A DNA stretch of 64,000 bases from an uncultured Muribaculaceae bacterium (GTDB lineage Bacteria; Bacteroidota; Bacteroidia; Bacteroidales; Muribaculaceae). Positions within the stretch are counted from its first letter, which is position 1, and each line of letters starts with the position of its first letter. Below the pieces are notes generated by a model that was not told the origin of the DNA, did no database searches, and was given only the letters and a program-made list of their open reading frames with translations. Of the stretch, positions 60,264-64,000 are shown one piece after another. The DNA lies in the NCBI GenBank assembly GCA_910579675.1, contig CAJTUF010000008.1, positions 14,222 to 78,221 on the forward strand, given 5' to 3'. The translations under genes were made by a program, and so were the position numbers.

Positions 60264-61448
60264 ATGTTTATCAAATTGAGAAGCATAACATACTATTCGG
60301 CACTCGTAATGATTCTTGGCGCGTCGTGTTCGGCTCCAAAGCCGGAGCCGCACGCTGCGCCGGAATTTTACGACTTGTCGGTGTATGAGGAAGCAAAAGT
60401 TAGTGATATACTTGAGGTTGCTGAGGTGGTGCCTCTTCTGTTTGAGCGCGACACCTATCCAAAATTTGTGAATCGCCTTTCGCATCTTGATGGTAATATT
60501 CTTATTGGAGAAATAGACAAGTCGGTACATGTGTTCTCGTCTGACGGCCATTACATAGGTTGCTCCCAAAGTATGAAAGGAGAGGGGCCGGGTGAACATG
60601 CCATGCAACTGAACCATATAGTAAACCCGTTCAACCATACAGTCGATGTGTTAGGTATTACAAAGATGTATTCATATGATGCAGAATTCACTCACTGCGA
60701 GCGTGAAAGCGCGATTCCTAACCTTGTGGGGCAAGTCGATGTCGGCCTATTATATGATGATGGAATAGCATTGTCTGGTGGCTTGTATCTTCTTCATTCA
60801 AGACTGGCCACAGATCCATATAAGGTATCGTTGTATAATTCATCTGCCGGTACCACCATAAAGCAATGGGATTATACTGAAGACATAATCGCATTTTTCA
60901 CAGGTAGTTTTCAAAAGTTTTTCAAAATGCCAGATGGCGAGATTCTTATGAAGCCGCAAGGTTACTCACCATATATTTATGGGTTTGGGCGTGATGGGTC
61001 GGATATGTATAAGGCCATAGAATTCAAATATAACAGCAAGACAATCTCAGATAGAGTCACAATTAAGGACGTCGAAGCGAATCCTAAAATTATAGATAAC
61101 TATTTGGGAAATGCATCGTATGAAATACCTCTGAAACAATTATTAAATAGTAAAAAGATAATCACACTGATCCAAACAGGTCCGGATAAATTTAAAGACC
61201 ATTACTATCTTATTGCAGACAGAGAAAGTGGTAAGGTGCAGAAAGCTGATCTGATGGAAGATGGAAAAGTTACCATAATCCCGCTGCTATACATGATGGA
61301 CGAAGAATTTGTCTATAACGTACTCAGCAAGGAGAAGATACTCGAGTTTTCAGGATGCCTTCTCAACAAGGCAAGCGAGGCCGACTCGCTCCTTCGTAAT
61401 CACGACGAAGATGATTTCTTCCTGATCAAATACCGCTTCAAGAAATAA
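60264..61448 (+). CDS. 6-bladed beta-propeller lipoprotein 2
   Basis: A 394-residue paralogue of propeller 1. The signal peptide differs (MFIKLRSITYYSALVMILGASC) but the next ~45 residues are almost the same. The hallmark MKGEGPGEH and the phrase GYSPYIYG are kept, and the end EADSLLRNHDEDDFFLIKYRFKK is nearly identical. The middle of the protein diverges, as the core of its partner peptide does. The transglutaminase-like gene starts 9 bp after its stop. Confidence 0.83.
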   Translation: MFIKLRSITYYSALVMILGASCSAPKPEPHAAPEFYDLSVYEEAKVSDILEVAEVVPLLFERDTYPKFVNRLSHLDGNILIGEIDKSVHVFSSDGHYIGCSQSMKGEGPGEHAMQLNHIVNPFNHTVDVLGITKMYSYDAEFTHCERESAIPNLVGQVDVGLLYDDGIALSGGLYLLHSRLATDPYKVSLYNSSAGTTIKQWDYTEDIIAFFTGSFQKFFKMPDGEILMKPQGYSPYIYGFGRDGSDMYKAIEFKYNSKTISDRVTIKDVEANPKIIDNYLGNASYEIPLKQLLNSKKIITLIQTGPDKFKDHYYLIADRESGKVQKADLMEDGKVTIIPLLYMMDEEFVYNVLSKEKILEFSGCLLNKASEADSLLRNHDEDDFFLIKYRFKK

Positions 61449-61457
61449 CCGTGCCCC

Positions 61458-63455
61458 ATGCCGACCCCACCGCCGATCAGCCATACCCGTTTGTCACCAT
61501 GTGCCATCATCATCACCGTTTTAGCAACGATGATGATGATGATGACACACGGTTGCTCCGATCGTCAACACAATGATTTGGTGACTATGGTGCTCAGTGA
61601 AGCCGGAAGTAATTCAAGAGAGCTTCAAGCCGCATTAGACCATTATAAGGAAACCGACAAACGGATCCATGCTACAGCTGTCTATACAGTAGGGGCTGCT
61701 TTAGGACGGAAAGGAGTCGCAGGGGAAGGGTTAGACTCCATCGAGGCTCTTTATCGTTCGTTGCCTGGTAAATATCAATGGTTGCTCACACCCGATCAGC
61801 AGAAAAGAGGACGGCAGTATGCAGCAATGCCTGTCGTGTCGACCTCCGATGCCGAAGCCCTCACCAAAGAGTTTATCATAAGCAATATTGACGATGCCTG
61901 GGCGCTCCGCAAAAGCAGGAAATGGCTTGATGGTCTACCGGATGAGTTGTTTTGCGAGATGTTGCTTCCCTACCGGATTGACAACGAGCCTCTGACCCTC
62001 TGGCGCGGTCGTTATCGGGCATGGCTGTCAGATCTGGAAGACTCTCTTGCCGATTGCCACAGCTCTGTGGCCGCGGCAAGGATGATAGCCGAAAGAATAG
62101 GATCATGCCATTACAACGACCAACTGCCTACACCCCACAGGTCGGCTCTCGCTCTGCTTGAAATGCCTTTGGGATATTGCCGTGACGATTGTGACCGGAC
62201 TCTTTATGCTATGCGTGCAATGGGTGTGCCTGTTGCGGTAGATCGTATTCTTGTTTCACCCGAAAATGGGGCAGGCCATAGCTGGACAGTTGTATGGGAC
62301 AATATCGACGGACTGATGCGTTTGTTTGACAATGGCGCATATCTCCCCACCCGCGACAGCATATATTATGACCAGCGGCGGAAAGGGAAAATCTACAGGT
62401 CGACCTTTGCTCCGGAGCTTGAGCGTCTGGCCCGGTACCGTGAGGCTGTGTCGCCTCCTCAAATCCTGCTCGATAGCCATCTCAAAGATGTTACGTCTGA
62501 ATATTTCGGACACAACCGGGCAGAAGTGGAGCTATGGAGCAACCCGGACGGCGGTCATCATGCCGATGTTTATCTCGGAGTGTTTGCGGGTGGGCGGTTT
62601 AATCCCGTCGATATTGCGACTTTGAGAGGAGGCAAAGCCATATTTACCGATATTGAGCCCAATATGATTTTTGCTCCGGTTACATCCGACGGTTATGTGT
62701 GTGGCTATCCGTTTATGCTCGATAGTGATGGTGGCGTTGTAAGTTTCATACCATCCGATAGCCGTCGCGATAAATTGACTCTCACACGAAAATACCCGAT
62801 ACGCTTCCATCTGAGGGAGAGAATGGCGTCGGTTGTCGGATTACATGTCCAGACAGGGCCCACGCCCCATGGGCCCTGGCGGGATCTTGAAGTCATAGAG
62901 TCGGCGCCAAACCACAACTATCGACGGATTTCCTTCCAACATCGTTTACCAGAGCAATATCTCAGGCTTTATAAACGCGATGGCAAGCCCGCACTGATCT
63001 CAATGCTCATGGCTTGTCGCGACAGTTTGGGACTCGACTGCATCCCTCTGTCAGTAGCGGGATCCGACGAATCCCGCAACAGATATGAGCGGATCCTTAT
63101 ACCTGACCAGTCGTTTCAACTGGATACGGGGGCAGAAGATTGTGTGGTGAAGATTGAAGCCTCACCCTCTGAGGTCAAATCGGTGTTTCTCATCCCTCCC
63201 AACGATGACAACTACATACTCCCTGAGCAAGAATATGAGTTGATGTTTTTTGCGGGTGCTGATGGGTGGAAATCGGCCGGGAAGAAAACCGCGACCGGTT
63301 TTTCACTCGATTTCGAGGCTCCTGCCGGGGCATTGCTATGGCTCCGTAACTTGACCAAGGGGCGCGAAGAGCAGATATTTATATGGCGCAAAGGCCGCCA
63401 GATGTTTAATATTGATCTCTACGAAGCCCCCTGTTTCACACCAACTACAGATTAA
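61458..63455 (+). CDS. Transglutaminase-fold lipoprotein of the NVEALA array
   Basis: A 665-residue exported protein. The N-terminal hydrophobic segment ends in a Met run and THGC33, a probable but weak lipobox. Residues ~40-200 are helical. The transglutaminase-like core (~205-295) shows a complete triad: Cys241 (GYCRDDCDRTLYAMRAMGVP), His274 (GAGHSWTVVWD) and Asp291 (RLFDNG). Several beta domains follow to residue 665. Proteins of this fold cleave or cross-link peptides. It lies in cassette 2 between a propeller and the next peptide gene; a deleted copy is seen in cassette 1. A role in processing or attaching the peptides is inference. Confidence 0.8.
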   Translation: MPTPPPISHTRLSPCAIIITVLATMMMMMTHGCSDRQHNDLVTMVLSEAGSNSRELQAALDHYKETDKRIHATAVYTVGAALGRKGVAGEGLDSIEALYRSLPGKYQWLLTPDQQKRGRQYAAMPVVSTSDAEALTKEFIISNIDDAWALRKSRKWLDGLPDELFCEMLLPYRIDNEPLTLWRGRYRAWLSDLEDSLADCHSSVAAARMIAERIGSCHYNDQLPTPHRSALALLEMPLGYCRDDCDRTLYAMRAMGVPVAVDRILVSPENGAGHSWTVVWDNIDGLMRLFDNGAYLPTRDSIYYDQRRKGKIYRSTFAPELERLARYREAVSPPQILLDSHLKDVTSEYFGHNRAEVELWSNPDGGHHADVYLGVFAGGRFNPVDIATLRGGKAIFTDIEPNMIFAPVTSDGYVCGYPFMLDSDGGVVSFIPSDSRRDKLTLTRKYPIRFHLRERMASVVGLHVQTGPTPHGPWRDLEVIESAPNHNYRRISFQHRLPEQYLRLYKRDGKPALISMLMACRDSLGLDCIPLSVAGSDESRNRYERILIPDQSFQLDTGAEDCVVKIEASPSEVKSVFLIPPNDDNYILPEQEYELMFFAGADGWKSAGKKTATGFSLDFEAPAGALLWLRNLTKGREEQIFIWRKGRQMFNIDLYEAPCFTPTTD

Positions 63456-63497
63456 CTAATCAACCTATACATTAACCCCCAAACACCCCAACCAATC

Positions 63498-63785
63498 ATG
63501 AAGAAAAAAGTCATGATAGCAGCCGCAATTGCGGTGATGGCGGGAGCAGGCGCCTACTTCGGCAACGCCTCCAATTCTCCCTCCTCCGACGGTCTTTCTG
63601 ACCTCCTCCTCGAAAACGCCGAAGCCCTCTCTGATCCAGAGATTGAGCTCCCCGAAGTATCCGTCACATGCAATGCCGGTGGATATGGCCGATGCTGGGA
63701 ATTACTGCCCTCACACGACTATTTCACGGGTTTAAATCCCTGTCGTTACACCGGCTATACAAGTGATTATTGCCCGGGCAAATAA
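63498..63785 (+). CDS. NVEALA-family secreted four-cysteine peptide 3
   Basis: A 95-residue precursor that differs from peptide 1 only by Val17Ala in the signal peptide; the core is identical. Cysteine spacing is C-x7-C-x15-C-x9-C. It shows that cassette 3 is a recent copy of cassette 1, or the reverse, while cassette 2 between them carries a different core. Confidence 0.86.
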   Translation: MKKKVMIAAAIAVMAGAGAYFGNASNSPSSDGLSDLLLENAEALSDPEIELPEVSVTCNAGGYGRCWELLPSHDYFTGLNPCRYTGYTSDYCPGK

Positions 63786-63828
63786 TCACAATTAGCGACA
63801 GACTTGTTTAACCAACACGCTGATAAGA

Positions 63829-64000
63829 ATGTTTTCTACAAACACAAGTGTAATTTTCTTAGCGGCGGTCGTAATGATTCTTGGCGCGTCGTGTTCGTCT
63901 CCAAAGCCGGAGCCGCACGATGCGCCGGAATTCTACGACCTGTCGGAGTATGAGGAGGCAAAAGTGGGTGATATACTTGAGGTGGCTGAAGTGGTGCCTC
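63829..64000 (+). CDS. 6-bladed beta-propeller lipoprotein 3, truncated by window edge
   Basis: Only the first 57 codons are visible: the same signal peptide as propeller 1 (MFSTNTSVIFLAAVVMILGASC) and the EFYDLS-x-YEEAKVGDILEVAEVVP segment, with Asp and Glu replacing two residues of copy 1. The array therefore continues to the right of this window. Confidence 0.85.
   Translation, partial: MFSTNTSVIFLAAVVMILGASCSSPKPEPHDAPEFYDLSEYEEAKVGDILEVAEVVP

Larger units (their letters stand above)
63453..64000 (+). repeat. Array repeat, copy 3: linker, NVEALA gene and start of propeller gene
   Basis: Nearly identical to 58319-58866 (offset 5134 bp). It continues beyond the window edge. Confidence 0.9.

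Noticed and set aside
1..64000. tRNA or rRNA genes, CRISPR arrays, insertion sequences and prophage genes
   Set aside because: I looked for T-loop/acceptor patterns, repeat-spacer arrays, transposase motifs and phage genes and saw none convincing; a tRNA scan would be decisive.

Overview
The window looks like chromosomal DNA of a gut Bacteroidales, most plausibly a Muribaculaceae-type organism (inference; no marker gene was searched). The grounds are a fused SecDF, a Bacteroidetes LptE/SecG block, GldE-GldD, a GH92 mannosidase and a PL8 lyase, DUF5689 lipoproteins, NVEALA peptides, promoters of the Bacteroidetes form TTTG-N19-21-TAnnTTTG, and an absence of Shine-Dalgarno sequences. Most of the window is GC-rich. 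Three lower-GC islands stand out: 17.5-22.3 kb, 38.3-42.0 kb and 55-64 kb.

Layout. 1-3.35 kb: 3' part of a secreted protein built of bacterial Ig-like (Big_2) repeats. 3.4-9.9 kb: orphan HigA-type antitoxin, MFS transporter, glutamine-dependent NAD synthetase, a Pro/His/Arg-rich exported protein and an NhaC antiporter. 10-17.5 kb: an envelope block (secDF, lptE, a TPR-like protein, secG) followed by a ComM/YifB ATPase and AhpC. 17.5-20.4 kb: an outer-membrane beta-barrel receptor whose start region holds a 12-nt poly-C tract; with the promoter-compatible ATG the gene is out of frame in this copy, which suggests a phase-variable gene in the OFF state. 20.8-22.3 kb: an AlbA/Schlafen-type gene broken by one stop codon. 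22.4-25.2 kb: gldE-gldD-phosphopantetheinyl transferase, with ATGA overlaps.

25.3-42 kb is surface and glycan biology. It holds a 6-bladed propeller lipoprotein divergent from a GH92 mannosidase, a PL8 lyase, an operon of TonB receptor plus two DUF5689 lipoproteins (no SusD), and a family of four lipoprotein genes with nearly identical promoters and signal peptides. One of the four is a metzincin-like protease; the other three resemble only its N-terminal domain. 42-50.7 kb: L,D-transpeptidase-neuA-rlmN, then an apparent inositol-lipid locus (myo-inositol-1-phosphate synthase, HAD phosphatase, CDP-alcohol phosphatidyltransferase, ATP-grasp enzyme, nucleotidyltransferase) next to pdxA. 50.9-55 kb: XRE-ImmA plus PIN pair, DUF418 membrane protein, a candidate small RNA and GluQ-RS.

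55.1-64 kb is the most unusual part. A membrane-anchored TPR/HTH regulator and a DUF3244-type secreted protein lead into a thioredoxin-like DUF1573 lipoprotein and then a tandem array of cassettes. Each cassette is [NVEALA four-cysteine peptide - 6-bladed propeller lipoprotein - transglutaminase-fold lipoprotein]. Cassette 1 has lost its transglutaminase gene and keeps a 24-nt scar, cassette 2 is complete, and cassette 3 runs off the window. The peptides keep a constant leader while the C-terminal part differs, with fixed cysteine spacing C-x7-C-x15-C-x9-C. This array is the best candidate here for an undescribed system.
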